DNA from: Ilex aquifolium
Taxonomy: Eukaryota > Streptophyta > Magnoliopsida > Aquifoliales > Aquifoliaceae
DNA length: 64,000 nucleotides
Direction: 5' to 3'
Assembly (NCBI GenBank): GCA_951799425.1
Contig: OX637395.1
Span: 40,291,173-40,355,172, forward strand
Positions 11,341 through 24,401 of the stretch are shown here, piece after piece (the first letter of the stretch is position 1; each line of letters begins with the position of its first letter). The position numbers and the translations under genes are program-made. Below the pieces are notes generated by a model. That model was not told the origin of the DNA. It did no database searches and worked only from the letters and a program-made list of their open reading frames with translations.

Positions 11341-11519
11341 TGAGATGTATTGTGAGCCTTCGGATGTTGAAGCCTTTGGATAATAAAGACCGTAGGATCG
11401 GCTTGTTGAAGCCCCGCTCTGTTTTATATTATAGATGTCATCTCTATCAATCAGTACCGTCCCCACAATCTTGGTCATGATCTTCCACCGAACTGTATCT
11501 GTTAGAATGCACAAATTAG

Positions 11520-12135
11520 GTTTGCACATCACTTGTCAAGTAATCAGTAATAAAATACAGTAATAAAGTAGAGAAAGATAATAAGTTAAATGAGACAAGA
11601 ATTTATAGTGGTTCGGTCAGCGTGACTTACGTCCACTTTGAAGGGTTAGGGTCGTCTGAGTATTTTATTACTTCAAGGAGTGTATGGAGAGCAGGGAAAT
11701 ACAAGTTATGAGATAGAGAGGAGAGTGATAGCAATGTATGCAATTGAGTGTGTGATGCCCTTAAGTGTTGGCGGGACTTACAATTTATTGTCGTCATCCT
11801 AACAGATTAAGGCGACTTATTAGTAACTAAGTGGTTAATCTGGTGGAGTTGGCGCCATCTTCTCAACGGATGGGACAATTACGGTGTTTTCCATAAGATC
11901 TGGTCAAAAAATGACGTGATGATTGACTCTTTCCAATGCGGCGTGTATGAGGCTCTTGGATGACCCTATTTACTCCATTGGTGATGTAGCTCCTCGAATC
12001 CTGATGAACTTGACTGGGCGTGGACCCCTTTGGGCTGGACTTACTGAATCTCTTTAAGTTGAACTCTTAATTTAAACTGAATTTACAACGTGAATTGGAC
12101 CCTTAGACTTGACCCATCAACACTCACTGCAGATA
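11520..12135. mobile_element. Dispersed LTR-like repeat, copy A
   Basis: This stretch (TATAGTGGTTCGGTCAGCGT, then CGTCCACTTTGAAGGGTTAG, later GCGGGACTTACAATTTATTG and CATCCTAACAGATTAAGGCG) has a diverged relative at about 28385-28870 in the same orientation, with the same blocks in the same order. The block GTGGTTCGG...CGTCCAC is a phrase I associate with non-autonomous plant LTR elements; a related phrase occurs at 13100. Termini and target duplications were not resolved. Confidence 0.55.
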
Positions 12136-12209
12136 TATAGACACTCGGTGATCCTTAGAGGTGTCCTCCCCGGAGTACTTACCCACAATTCTAAGCAATG
12201 GTAACTTGA

Positions 12210-12711
12210 CCAGTAATCACCACAAGAGCATTTGCCATCCTTGAAAATGGTGAAACCTTTTGCTGTCTCTAACTATCAATTCACGCCAAACAATCCTGGA
12301 CATTATCTTGATAACATTTTGACACTCACCACAGACACGGAGGTTCTTAAGGATCCTTAGACGCGTCCTTGCTGGAGTACTAATGGCAGATTGTTTCTTA
12401 GGTGGTGGTGTGCGGATCTTATTAGTAACAACCTTCAAGGTATCAAGACCAACCATCAACTCCTCAGCATTGTCTTCAAGATCAATATCTCCATGAATCC
12501 GAGCATAATTCATCAAGGCCTGCCAAATTGCCGCCGTTGGTTCAAACGGTAAGTTCTCAATAAACTCCTTAGCCTCATCAACATGCCTAGGTTTTCCAAG
12601 AACATCAAGAAGACCCAAATAATGCTCCATCCCATACTCAGTCTTGACTGAAGCACAACTCCAAAATACTTCATAATTTTTGAAATTAAAATTGAAAATG
12701 AGAGACTTCAC
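12210..12711 (-). pseudogene. Truncated, frameshifted PPR-DYW protein gene
   Basis: The minus strand encodes an E/E+-like tail (EYGMEHYLGLLDVLGKPRHV, then EFIENLPFEPTAAIWQAL and YARIHGDIDLEDNAEEL). It then has the end of a DYW domain (ARTRLRILKNLRVCGECQN, VIKIMSRIVWRELIVRDSKR, FHHF). Plant PPR-DYW proteins act in organellar C-to-U RNA editing. The segment that should join these parts, including the HSE zinc/catalytic motif, is missing: the frame jumps from PTPPPKKQSAI-like sequence straight to STPART. After FHHF an extra T shifts the frame, and the terminal Gly-Asp-Tyr-Trp appears only in another frame (GAT TAC TGG at 12218-12210). Upstream PPR repeats are absent. Deletion plus frameshift make it a dead fragment. 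It most resembles the short PPR-DYW subgroup including Arabidopsis MEF8 and DYW2-like proteins, from memory. Confidence 0.8.
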
Positions 12712-12989
12712 TGTCTATCTCCGATTTCATGCGCAAAATAATATAATCAAATATTAAATATGATAGATCTATATATACTTCCTTCCCAATCGCATAAAGC
12801 ATATGAGCTCTATCAACTCCAAATTCAAAAAAATATTGATATTGCACGCCATTATACGGTTTAAAATCTTATAAGTCGAAGTAAGGTATTTCTGGTCGAC
12901 TTCCCAAGTAACAAGTCTACCACAAATTTCTCTAATAACATTTTTTCAACTCACGTTCATCTTTCTTGGAATTTTGGTATGAGTAGGTA

Positions 12990-13480
12990 ACTGTATCCTC
13001 TGAAGGGAAATTTTCACAAAATTTTCAAACTTGTGAGAAACAAAAATAAAGAAAACACACGCCTAAGAAAAAACAATCACACGCACAAGATAATATTTAC
13101 GTGGTTCGACAATTTGCCTATGTTCACGAAGCTGCAAGAATTTCACTATATTCAAGAAAGAGTACAGAGCGACCAACAATACATCAAACAAGAACTCTAA
13201 TCACCTCAGAATAATGATTCCAGCGCACAGGGCTACAAAATGGGTCTATCGGCCCCAACCTCCGCTCCATGGACTAAGCCTCAGAAAATTCCATTAAAAA
13301 AACGCAACATTATTTCGGATCGGGTCATCATCCGGATCACCACACAAACTAGATTCTACAAAAGAAACCCAACATCCTCAGCAATGAATGGTCGGGGAAC
13401 CTTCAAGATTTTTGTAATCAAATCCACAGTCACTTCAAACTCTATATTCTTAGCAAAAGACTTAAACTTGTGATCATCTT
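12990..13480. mobile_element. LTR-like dispersed repeat fragment
   Basis: TATTTACGTGGTTCGACAAT with TTGCCTATGTTCACGAAGCT is a phrase common near the ends of non-autonomous plant LTR elements. It lies in the same orientation as the GTGGTTCGG block at 11600, and the PPR-DYW fragment sits between them. Ends are not resolved. The plus-strand frame at 13240-13473 has no recognisable content. Confidence 0.4.
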
Positions 13481-13735
13481 TCTCAATATCACGAACTCAA
13501 TACAATATGAACCTGCCTATATATTGTTATAAAAAAGTCGGGTATGAGTTGAACAAATTTTGGCACAATAAAATTTAGACACAATAGGATCCGATGCGGC
13601 ACAACACATTATCAGCCTAATCCATACCTCTGCATTTGAACAATCTTTTAGCTGTTCTAAAGCAGTTATGATATCCTAGATCAATATGTAGCCATCATCT
13701 ATATGGATATCAAGAAGGTAATAAACATTGAAACA

Positions 13736-14154
13736 TCATAATGCAATGTTATAGACAGCAGACAGAGCCAAACCCTCAATTAGATTACATTGTACAACGT
13801 TCTCTCTCTCTCCACACCAGAAGCTTCCAAATGCAAACTCTCCTCTCTCAGCCAACCTCTCCAATACCTTCTCAACTTCCTCCATACAACATCCAAAACT
13901 ATGGCATTCAGTCACCAAAAATTCTTGTTCTTGAATTCTAAAAGACCCTTCATGAATTCTCAGGTTCTGATCATTACATGGTCTCATTTCTGTCTGTATG
14001 ATCACTTCTCGCTTTCCTTTTCCAAGTTTTTTCTTAGCAGATTCTTTCGTCTTTCGAATAAGTTTCCATGGAAGTCTGAGCAAGATGAATACAAGGACTT
14101 GAAGAATCAGCATTGGCAGCAACATGATATGACAATGCAATCTGCTGCTACCAT
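13736..14154 (-). pseudogene. Small conserved plant protein gene broken by a one-base frameshift
   Basis: From the ATG at 14154-14152 the minus strand reads MVAADCIVISCCCQC and then meets TGA. One frame over, it continues without a stop as ILQVLVFILLRLPWKLIRKT, then a basic stretch (KKKLGKGKREV), CHSFGCCMEEVEKVLERLAE, FAFGSFW, and ends at 13736. An ATG start, Cys-rich tip, one hydrophobic segment, then a charged tail match a family of small uncharacterised plant proteins that I remember as beginning MxxADCxxxSCCCQCL. In intact members a Leu codon follows QC, so one C is missing here. Either the gene is a recent pseudogene or the assembly has a one-base error. No function is known to me. GA-repeat DNA lies in the presumed 5' leader. 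Confidence 0.65.
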
Positions 14155-14167
14155 GTTCCAATCTTCC

Positions 14168-14172
<5 letters not shown>

Positions 14173-14202
<30 letters not shown>
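14173..14202. repeat. (GA)n microsatellite
   Basis: About 15 GA dinucleotides lie just upstream of the broken small gene. CT/GA tracts are frequent in plant 5' leaders. Confidence 0.9.
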
Positions 14203-14205
<3 letters not shown>

Positions 14206-14413
14206 TAATAATAAAGGTGTGGGATTGAAGTCATTTTTGGTGAAGAAAATTAAGTTCCTTCTCCTCTTGGAAGGTTTGATCAAGTGTGAAGCAATTGGAA
14301 TAAATTGTTGCGAAGTTAAAGAAGTCGCTATGAGTCATGACTTGCACATTAGTGCACTGCCAGAATTTCAACGTGGTTTGCAGTAAACGTAAGTTTTCAA
14401 GCCTGTCATAGAC

Positions 14414-14530
14414 TCATAACTTGCTAGGACAGGCCACATTTGTTAATTTATCCAATGAAGTACCACGCTCCACTAACAAAGGCTTCTTAGCAAAGAGACT
14501 ATCATCTAGCTGTTTACATTTTGTGTTGAA
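14414..14530 (-). pseudogene. Possible relic of a PF20167-type transposon protein
   Basis: The minus strand reads KQLDDSLFAKKPLLVERGTS followed by LDKLTNVA, which resembles LIVKRPFILERGVHLDEL in the transposon protein at 1-799 (shared K-P-x-x-x-ERG-x-x-LD-x-L). It is short, has no start in that part, and the rest of the element is not visible. Confidence 0.4.
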
Positions 14531-14729
14531 GAAACATGTGTAGGGATTTGACCGCGGGCTTGGGCAGCATGAGCCGATCCAGCGTTGGTGGATTTTACGG
14601 GCTTTTCTGGGATGAAACCTGGGCTCTTTTTCTGGGCCTGGTTGGGTCTGCACCGAGCTAGGCCCAACCTATGGATAGCCCAGCGGAGTAAGGGGAAAAG
14701 GGCCTAACCTCCCTGAACCGCCTACATTT

Positions 14730-14741
14730 TACCGCCAAACT
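14730..14741 (-). promoter_or_regulatory. E2F-like site upstream of RAD54
   Basis: TACCGCCAAAC on the plus strand is GTTTGGCGGTA on the minus strand, containing TTTGGCGG, which fits the plant E2F consensus TTTSSCGS. It lies about 75 bp upstream of the RAD54 ATG, among GC-rich sequence followed by AGATTTAAATACG. E2F sites are typical of plant DNA-replication and repair genes. Binding itself is inferred. Confidence 0.5.
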
Positions 14742-14810
14742 GAGAGATTTAAATACGAGGATAATGTCCGAATCCGAACACTGAGAGGAACGAAGTGAGA
14801 GGGCATTGCA

Positions 14811-17800
14811 ATGGAAGATGACGCCGTTTCACCCTCCGATCCCAGCGATTCGAGCGAAGAGTTCACCTATGACGACGAAGAAGATCTCAACTACAAATCT
14901 GACGACGATGATAACGATGATGATGAACGATCCACCGTCCGTTCAGCTCCGCCAAATGAAGATCGAAAATCGCAGAACGTGATTGCTCTTCTCAGGTTCA
15001 TAAGCTCGATTTGCTTTTCAATGAAGAATTCTTCTATATTTTTTTAGTTATTTTCTTTATTGACGTCAATTCTCACCATGGGAGCTTTTCGGTTTCAATC
15101 TAGGGTTTGAAACTTCTTCAGTAAATTGTGTAATCCTTTTTGCTATACAGTAATTTCTGCATGCTAATTACTCTCTCTCTCTCTCTCTCTCTCTGTATGA
15201 CAACAAAATGTGCGTACACACATGTTCATACACACGAATGCTTATATTGTACACTAATAATTTCTGAATTGGAGGGTTCAACTAGTATTTTGTTTTGTCA
15301 GAGGCAATATTGTCGTCAAAAGACAGTCGCTACTTCCACGAGTTTATTCAGTAACAGAGACTGCAGCAAATGTTAGAAAGCCCTTTAAACCTCCCTGTTC
15401 TAATGGTTACATCGACAAAAATGAACAATTGGTTCGTCGTCTCTGGGCTCGAAAACGCTTTGTGCCCTGGGGCTCGACAAGGCCGGCCTTAGTTCCAATT
15501 ACAAATCGGCTACATGTTCCTGTTGAAGAAGAACCATCAGAAGAGATTGTGGACTTGCCCCCAGGGTTTGAACCTTTGGTGTTGTGGCAGCCGGAAGATT
15601 TTGAAGAGGGAGACTGTAATGCAGTGTCGATAGCTGTGGAACCTTTGCTTGTTAATTTCCTGCGGCCCCATCAAAGGTATATCATGTGGTAGAGAAATAG
15701 TAGCATTTGGTTTTTGACAACTGAGGTGTGCACCATGCAACCTGATGACATTAATAGGTACCTTATGATGCCAGAAAAGCATCATCACCATCTTAGCTTC
15801 CAGCCTTCCACAACCCCTAACCCAGTTCTATCATTAAACATGCATGGCGAAGGCATGTTTCTGTATCAGTTTGTAAAATTATGTTGCCACAATGTCAGCT
15901 AATGGAACTGATCAGTGCCATGCCACGAGTCTTAAACTTTTCTATGTTTGTACCTTAATTCTGTTAAATATTATTTTTCTATGTTTTTTTATGGATGCTT
16001 GAATTAGTATTGGGATGTAAATGAGGGACAAGTTATCTGATGAAGAGAGAACATTAATAGTTGGAGGCTATCTTGAAATCTGACTTTTCTCTACTTGATT
16101 TTCTGAAAAGCTTTGTTTAACTTTGCTTGCAGAGAAGGGGTCCAGTTCATGTTTGAATGCGTTTCAGGGTTATGCAGTGGTGCCAATATCCATGGATGCA
16201 TTCTGGCTGATGACATGGGGTAGTAATATTACTAGGCATCTCTAGGGCCAATTTGTAACCAAGTATATGGAGTGATTTTCTAATTTATTATGTTTGAAGG
16301 GTTGTTAGCATTCTTGATTAATTTGGTGCAGGTTGGGAAAGACATTGCAGTCAATCACATTGTTGTATACGCTTCTTCGTCAGGGATTTGATGGTAAACC
16401 AATGGTTAAAAAAGCAATAGTCGTCACTCCTACCAGTCTTGTGAGCAATTGGGAGGCTGAAATTAAGAAATGGGTGGGGGAAAGACTTAAGCTTGTTGCT
16501 CTGTGTGAAAGCACTCGGGATGACGTTGTCTCCGGCATTGATAGTTTTATAAGTCCTCACAGTTTTTTACAGGTAAATTGGCAAAATTATTTGGGTTGTC
16601 TAGAATCAATAGTTTATTCATCTGTTCTTCTCCCAGGTATTGATTGTTTCCTATGAGACATTTCGGATGCATTCATCCAAATTCAGTCAAAGTGGATCGT
16701 GTGACCTTCTTATATGTGACGAGGCTCATAGGCTGAAAAATGATCAGACATTGACTAATCGGGTAAGACTTGTTGATTTAATGTTTAAATTGAATTCAAG
16801 TGTTCTTCTATGATTTCTTATTTATTATATCTGTTTTTAAGATTGCTTATGACACTATTTGGATCAGGCATTGGCTGCCCTATCATGCAAGCGACGCATT
16901 CTGTTGTCTGGGACTCCAATGCAAGTGAGAGCCATTTGGGCATGGTTATTGATATGTCTGTTATCAAATTCTTGTTCTTTTTTTTTTTTTTTTGTGATGC
17001 AAACTTTTCTTCACCTTCCACATCTGAAATCCAGAATGATCTAGAAGAGTTCTATGCAATGGTTAATTTTACCAATCCAGGGATCTTGGGTGATGCTGCA
17101 TATTTTCGGCGTCATTATGAGGTGATTTTACCTATTTACCTTTTTCATTATTCGGGACAATGAATATGTACCTTCCGAAAACAAAGACAATGGATATGAA
17201 TCTTACATACTCGTATTCTTGCTGCAACTTAATATTTTCTGGGGTTTACACAATACATCCCTCTTTTGTAATTATGTAGACACTGGATGTGAAATATATA
17301 GTTTGAACTACTACTACCAAGACTTACACTAATTAACTCTGTCAGCCTGTATGGTACACTATTCCATTTCTGATTTTGTTGATTTACCCTTATGAAGACC
17401 CCCATCATTTGTGGTAGAGAACCTACTGCCACTGCAGAAGAGAAGAAGCTAGGTGCTGAGCGTTCTGCAGAACTAAGTGCAAAAGTAAATCAGGTAAATG
17501 TCTAGCTGAATATGATGCAATTCTAGAAGCTGATTTCCATAGTTTGTGATCAGAAAGCATGCCGGCCCTGAACACTGTTCTCTGGGATGCAATTTGCTTT
17601 CCACTTCTAAACAAAGTGTTCTTCTTTGGACCTGATCCATAAGGTTGTGTTTTCAGTTTATATTGAGGAGGACTAATGCATTGCTGTCAAATCACTTACC
17701 ACCAAAGGTAGGGTTATTATCTTAATCTGTTATTCCCCTGTATTCTTCTGATCTTGCATATATAGCACAACATATCAGCTCGCCTCCAGGATTTATTTAA

Positions 17801-20800
17801 CTAATGGAGCAAAAAGTTTTTGCTTGGAAACTACCTACTTTTCTTTTCATATAAATTGTTGTTTATTTCAGTTGTGTTGTGTGCTGTTATGGATGGTACA
17901 AAGTTCAAATAGGCAGTTGTACATGATACCCTCAATAGTTCTCAATACCTCTTTGAAGTATATGTAAGAGTGCTTGGCAAAAATTTTGTTGAGAAATATC
18001 TTCAACTTGGTCGTTATTGCTGCATAAATGGTCGATGCTTTGAGCTTAAAGTTTGAATTTCTTTTGTTGAACTTGCATTTTTGTTCTGTTATCACTCACA
18101 AGGTTTTGCCCCTACAGTATCTTGTCCCCATCCTTTTTTGTGTTTATCCCTGTGGTGTTTGGATTAATGACAGACTTTTTTCCTAGTTGGCTATTGGAAC
18201 AGTGATTTGGAGAGGGGAGTATGTGCATTGCACCAATGAATTTAAATTTCACTTTAAGTTGTCCAAAAAGAAGGTTCACTTAAGGGACATTTCTTTTTAC
18301 GCATCAAAATTAGAATTTGTCCATTTGTGCTGACCAGTTATGGTTGTTATTAACAGTTTAAATAATTACAATTCACCACTTCTGAAATGTAATTGCTCCT
18401 GCAGATAGTTGAAGTTGTTTGTTGCAAGTTGACTCCTCTCCAGTCAGCACTTTACAATCATTTTATACACTCAAAAAATGTAAATTCCAAGTCCTCCAAA
18501 TTGACTATGCATTTAAAGGTGCAAAAGTTTCTGACCAAAAGTGGTATACTTGACACTTCAACTTTTGTTTTTACTCCTAAATACAGGTTAAACAAGCAAT
18601 TACTGAGGAGATGAAGAAATCAAAAATCTTAGCTTACATAACAGCTTTAAAGAAGCTCTGCAATCATCCAAAGGTATAACATTTTGGAAGTATAGTATTC
18701 TTTAGAGTTAGAATTTTCCTCTATGTGATTCCACTTACCTAAGAGTTGAGAAAATGGTGCATCCATAGCCTCGGGTATATTTATTTACATTGCTAAATAT
18801 TTTTGGAGAAGTTTTATATGTGCTCTACTAAGTGTAGCTCAGCAAAACTTTCCATGATGGAATGAGAATAGATACAAACATTTTGAGGATGCTGTAACCT
18901 TTCGGCCACCCATGATATGACATGCATTAGTTTCTCAATGAACTGCCAGGATGAAATGAAAGCATGGTTTGTGGGGATGATTAATGAGAGATTTCGGATT
19001 AGAATCCTTTTTGAGAATCAGGATAAACCCCTGCATTCAACCTATATGCATTCAGTTGGGTACTTGAGTTGAATTGAGTGTGAAGACAGTAGATGAAACA
19101 CATATTACTCCCTAAAAGAAAGGAACAAGGTCATTATAGTTGGTTGTTTCCATTTTTGTTGTTTTTTTCTGAATTTTGTTAAGGCTCTTACAAAGTTTGA
19201 TTCATTTGTGAAAGTTATTTTTGTTTGGGTCACTTTTCCAATGAAGAAAGATGTAGAAACATTTTGTAGTAAACAAAATATATGCATTCACATAGAAGAG
19301 AACTGTGTTGCACTTGCACCTCTACAGAAACAATTTTCACTAGATATGAACTCTTGCAGATGCACAGATGCATCAGAATGATTCACAATGCTGATATTTG
19401 GGGAACATTTGGTTCATTTGGCAGCAGAAACTAGAAAACAAAGTGGGAAATATATATGCACAACATAGATATTGCGTATAGATATATGCATTTAAATGTG
19501 TTTGCTTCTTATGTTCATTCTGTGTAAGATACGGAAACCACTGTTATCTCATGTGAAATAAATATATGCTGAAGCTGATATATGACACAATAAGAAGTGG
19601 GAGTCCAGGAACATCAGCATTTGAGGACTGTTTGCACATTTTTCCTCCAGAAATGTTCTCTGGAAGGTAGGCCATTTGTGATTATATTGTTGTGTATGGT
19701 TTCTTGTCCGTGAATTTCATATTAAGAAACTTAACCCAAAAAAAATCATATTACAAATGTTTGGCATTCTGTTAGATCTGGATCATGGACTGGTGGTGAT
19801 GGTCTTTGGGTTGAACTATCAGGGAAAATGCATGTCTTAGCCCGCTTACTGGCACAGCTCCGTCAGAGAACAGATGACCGAATTGTCCTAGTCTCAAATT
19901 ACACACAGGTATTAAGATGGGTTCTCATCATTATCCATGATTGTATATTCCTAGTACTTTGCATTTGTTATGCCAAGTTCCCATTGTTAGGATATGGATC
20001 TTTTTTCAATCACTTATATCCACTCTTTACTCTGCTTCATAAATCGTCTGTCTTTCATTGATTCCTCTAGTTCAGGGTCTCCACGGATCTTGTCAATTGT
20101 TTATGGTCAGTGGTATGACGTGTATAACAAATAATGATTCTGACTTCTGGGGATAAATTATCGAACCCTGTTGCTAATTGATCCCCTGTCTATTTAGCAG
20201 TTACTTGTATTGTTTACCAGTGAAGAAACTTGCAGTCGATACTTCTCTTTTTTTTGTTAAATATAATAGCTGTGATTCACCAGACACTGGACCTCTTTGC
20301 TCAATTGTGTCGTGAAAGAAGATATCCATTCTTAAGGCTTGATGGAACTACATCAATTAGTAAAAGGCAAAAGTTGGTCAACCATTTTAATGATCCATCA
20401 AAGGTATGTAGATTGTCTGTCCTTCGAATCATTACCTGTTATATGACCTCACCTCTTAAGACAATATGTATTAAGAGCAGCAAGTTTAATGATTCATCTT
20501 CAGGATGAGTTCGTGTTTCTCTTGAGCAGCAAGGCTGGAGGCTGTGGTCTCAATTTGATTGGTGGAAACCGACTGGTCTTGTTTGATCCTGACTGGAACC
20601 CGGCAAATGACAAACAAGTAATCATTTCACTAGACTTTGCACATAAAGCTGTGATGTCAGTCGTAAAAGGAACATAATTTTGCTTAGCATAGAATTGTGT
20701 TCTCTTTTAATCCTTATGCAGGCTGCTGCAAGGGTCTGGAGGGATGGTCAGAAGAAGCGAGTATACATCTATAGATTTTTGAGTACTGGAACCATTGAAG

Positions 20801-23266
20801 AAAAGGTTTGATGTAGCAGTATCTTTAGCCAAAACAATATTTTCTTGGTTTATTGCACTCATAATGCTCTGTGGTCCATCAATAGTGATCCACCTTAAGC
20901 TCAACAGATGCAGTATTTTAATTTTTCGGCAGGTGTACCAGCGTCAGATGTCAAAGGAAGGGCTTCAAACGGTTATTCAGCAGGAACAGACAGATTCTAA
21001 GACCCAGGTACCCGTTTTCCTGCTTTCTTCTTGTCTTATATGTGGCAGTGCTCTTCAAGGCCTAAAATCAAGGGTTCTAATTGCAGGGAAACTTTCTTTC
21101 AACAGAAGATTTACGTGACCTGTTCACATTTCATGATACTGTCAGGTGTGCACTCATTTAATATCTATTATCGAATGCATTAGTGCGAAGTCATCTGTGT
21201 ATGAAAGCAATTTAATGATGAATGAGCAGGTGAAGGGAAAGGTTTTCATGGCTCTACACGTACATGGTTTCTCACTTATGTAAATAGAAGTAAAAAGGTT
21301 TATTTTTATGTTCAAGCCTGTTAAAATTTCCAAGGCAACTTACAGCCTTGATGCAGAAATCTCTCTCTCTCTCAAAACACATTTTATGTTTCAATATTGG
21401 ATATGCTATTACTGATGGCAGTCATGTTGTATGCACTGTTGATGTCCTATGCACTAGAAACAATGATTAGACCTCTGAAACATCCAATGCAACCATACTG
21501 ATTTACAGTCTTCTGAAGTTCATAATTTGTTTCCTTCAGTTGGTTAGTGTCAGACAATTTTTTAGGCTAGTTCCAGGAGCCCCAGCTGTTATGCAATGTT
21601 TATAAATGATTCGTTGAATAAAGGACTAGTGTTTTCCTGATTAACTGGTCTCATGACAGTACAGGAATGAAACAATTATGATGTTCTTCTTCCTTTAAAT
21701 CCAGCTTTCCTACTGTTTTTCATGTTCTGCTTTCAAACTGTGGATTGAAACATGCTCCATCCATAACCTTTCAATACATGCTCTAATTAATGGGTTCTAG
21801 AAATATAGTTTTATTACTCATCTTTGTTAATAGTGTCTTTTCTAATGGACACTGTCTGTATAGATCTGAAATTCATGAAAAGATGAGTTGCAACCGTTGC
21901 CAAAAATATGAGGTAATGCTAGATGACCGGTTTGAGAATATAGATGAGGTAGGGGAAATTAAATCGACAAATGCAGACTGTCAGGCTGATCAGGAGGATA
22001 TAGGGGGATTTGCGAGCATGGTTGGGTGCTTGCATAAGTTAAAAAGCTCAGAGAAACAGGTTTGTGATTATATTATATGCACTGGCACCAAAATTCTTGT
22101 TTAAGTGACATTTTGTTCTTATATGAAGCTATGAACCTTTTTTATTCTAGGTGGGAACTCCGAAAGAAGAAGATTTAGGTAACTGGGGGCATCATTTTTT
22201 CCCCACATCAGTACCTGATGCTATTTTTCAAGCTTCAGCCGGAGATGAGGTGTGCCAAGAAATTAAAAATTTCCAGTGAAGCTGGATTTTTTCTCTTTTT
22301 CACTTTCAGGGAGGATGTCAATTAAAATTCAAAGCCAAGTTCATCAGGGCTTGATAGGTTTCCAATGTTAGAGTTACCACATATAAGGGTCCACTCACAC
22401 ACAATTTTTTAAGATTAACACTAAATTTATGATTACTCATGTTTAGCATAATTTAACTTTTTGTAGTACTTAAAACCTGTAATACCGAAGTGCAAGACCA
22501 GAAAAAAAAAATTGAACCGAAAAGAAAAGAAATTGTACCCCCACTTAAATTGTGATGCATTAAACATAATTTTACCAAGACCAGACTATCAATTATACCA
22601 TCTTTTGCTTTTGAATTGTGATGCATTAAACATCCACTGCTTCCCCACTTAAACCCTTCCAAAATCTTGCCAACAGTCATTTAAAATGTAAATATATCAG
22701 CTTGCCTGCTTGTGTGAAGAATTACATAATTTTCACTAGTAAGAAAAACAAAATCATTGCATGCACTTCACCTTGAATATGAGTAATCATATTTTATGCG
22801 TTTTGATTAATTGTTATTTTTTTATCTCACCAGAGGGAGGTTGGACTAACATAAAACTCCAATATTGTTGTTGTTGCAGGTCTCCTTTGTTTTCACTAAT
22901 CAAGTAGATGGCAAGCTTGTGCCAGTTGAATCAAAAGTAAGGCCAATGGTAGAACTAGTTGAAGGAAACAAGAACCAAACCACTTCAAAGGAAAATCTAA
23001 CACGGAAATTCATGTTACCGTCTCAACGTCAACCCTCACTTCCATCAATCTCTTCCCATGGAATTTCTATGGGGGGCCCATTTCCTGCTTCTTTCAAGCA
23101 TTTGCAAAGACCGTTTACAAAAGTAACAGAAGGTAAAACTCATGTAGCATTGAAACCTACACTCTCTAAAACTCATGTAGCATTGAAACCTAAACTCTCT
23201 CTTGCAAATCAATTACCCCAAAAAAGATTGTCTCCTGACTGTGTCAGTGATGATGATTTTCAGTAA
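14811..23266 (+). CDS. RAD54: DNA repair and recombination protein RAD54 (SNF2 family), 21 exons
   Basis: An ATP-driven DNA translocase that works with RAD51 in homologous recombination in the nucleus. Exons: 14811-14995, 15302-15676, 16133-16219, 16332-16572, 16637-16762, 16868-16924, 17035-17121, 17398-17493, 17657-17707, 18405-18479, 18587-18673, 19575-19666, 19776-19908, 20284-20403, 20504-20617, 20722-20805, 20933-21007, 21087-21145, 21864-22059, 22151-22249, 22880-23266. They total 2826 nt, exactly 942 codons with the stop, close to Arabidopsis RAD54 (about 910 residues). The N-terminus is acidic ([20 protein letters not shown]). ATPase motifs: DDMGLGKT (Lys219), DEAHRLKN (324-327), SGTPMQ, and in the second lobe [41 protein letters not shown] and RVWRDGQKK. 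All expected helicase motifs are intact. The C-terminal exon 21 is Ser/Pro/Lys-rich. All splice sites are GT-AG. Exon boundaries with AAG acceptors (exons 8 and 12) are the least certain. Confidence 0.96.
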
Positions 23267-24370
23267 ATTTTGGGTATTTCAAATTATTATTTTTTCGTTT
23301 CACATGAACATGTGGTTATTAACTAGTTAAAGGTGCTAGATCATCTCAATTTTAAAATTGGCAAGTTTGATCTAGTTCAAGCATCCATCTTTAAATTCAT
23401 TGGACTCCAGTAATAGGTAGGTTTTGACGAGCCTCTTTGAAACCAAATGAGTTTAAGAGCTAACCGAAACCTAGAACATTTTGAAATTGAGAGGATCCAA
23501 ACTTGACTTAGCAAGAGTTAAGCAAGCACCGTGTGAGACTTTGAGCACTTCCAACGATAGGTTCTTTTGTCTCTATTGATGGCTCTTTGGGTATATATAT
23601 ATTTGGACCCAAACTTTTGCCTGTGATTTAGGAAGACAAATGCGTTGGTGTAAGCCATTCCTTAAGTTTGGCTGGTTCTCTTAGTCTTATTGCATGATGT
23701 TGGATAGAGGGAATACTTCAAAGGATATGGCAACATTCATAGCACCGGAGCTCTCCCTTGATCTGACATTGGAAAACGTGCCCAGAACACAAATGTGATA
23801 GAAGATATAGAAGGTTCTTAAATTATTAGTACATACAGACAAAGCCTGCCTAAAGGATAGGAGACCAAAAGTAGACAAGGCCTTAGACCAGGCTTTATTC
23901 CACTTGTTCATTGAGAAAAAGATACTTTTTCATACGAAATGGGACTGCGCCGAAAGTTTTTTTCAGCTATTATATAGGAAGTTACTAGTCTATAGACAAG
24001 TTGCATTTTGATCCCAATTTTGTTGAACCGTCTATCCCCTTGGTCCAATTTCTGTCAAGTTCCCTGAAGAGTTTTTACGGATGTAGTGTTAGGAATCAGC
24101 CACTTGTCACAATACCAGTTGGCAATCCGCCGAAATTCCCTGAGAAGAGGATGAACCATGTGAGAGTCAGTAGTATGATTCAAGGGAAGTGGAATCCTTT
24201 GACTGTACTCCTATTATTTAGTCAGCTTCCCATACTCAGTCTTATTTGTTTTTTCAATAGTCAATCAATGAGAAAGGCTAATTACACGTGAGCTTTAGCT
24301 GTAACTTTAAGTCTTTAATTGCCTCTTTTTGCTATGCATTGTCTTGTGTGTGGACAAGGCTTTTTTTTTT

Positions 24371-24401
<31 letters not shown>

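Noticed and set aside
13790-14386. 198-codon plus-strand frame
   Set aside because: It is the antisense shadow of the frameshifted minus-strand small gene and ends in a GA repeat.
16818-17021. Minus-strand frame opposite RAD54 introns and exons
   Set aside because: A shadow of the RAD54 coding exon and a T-run.
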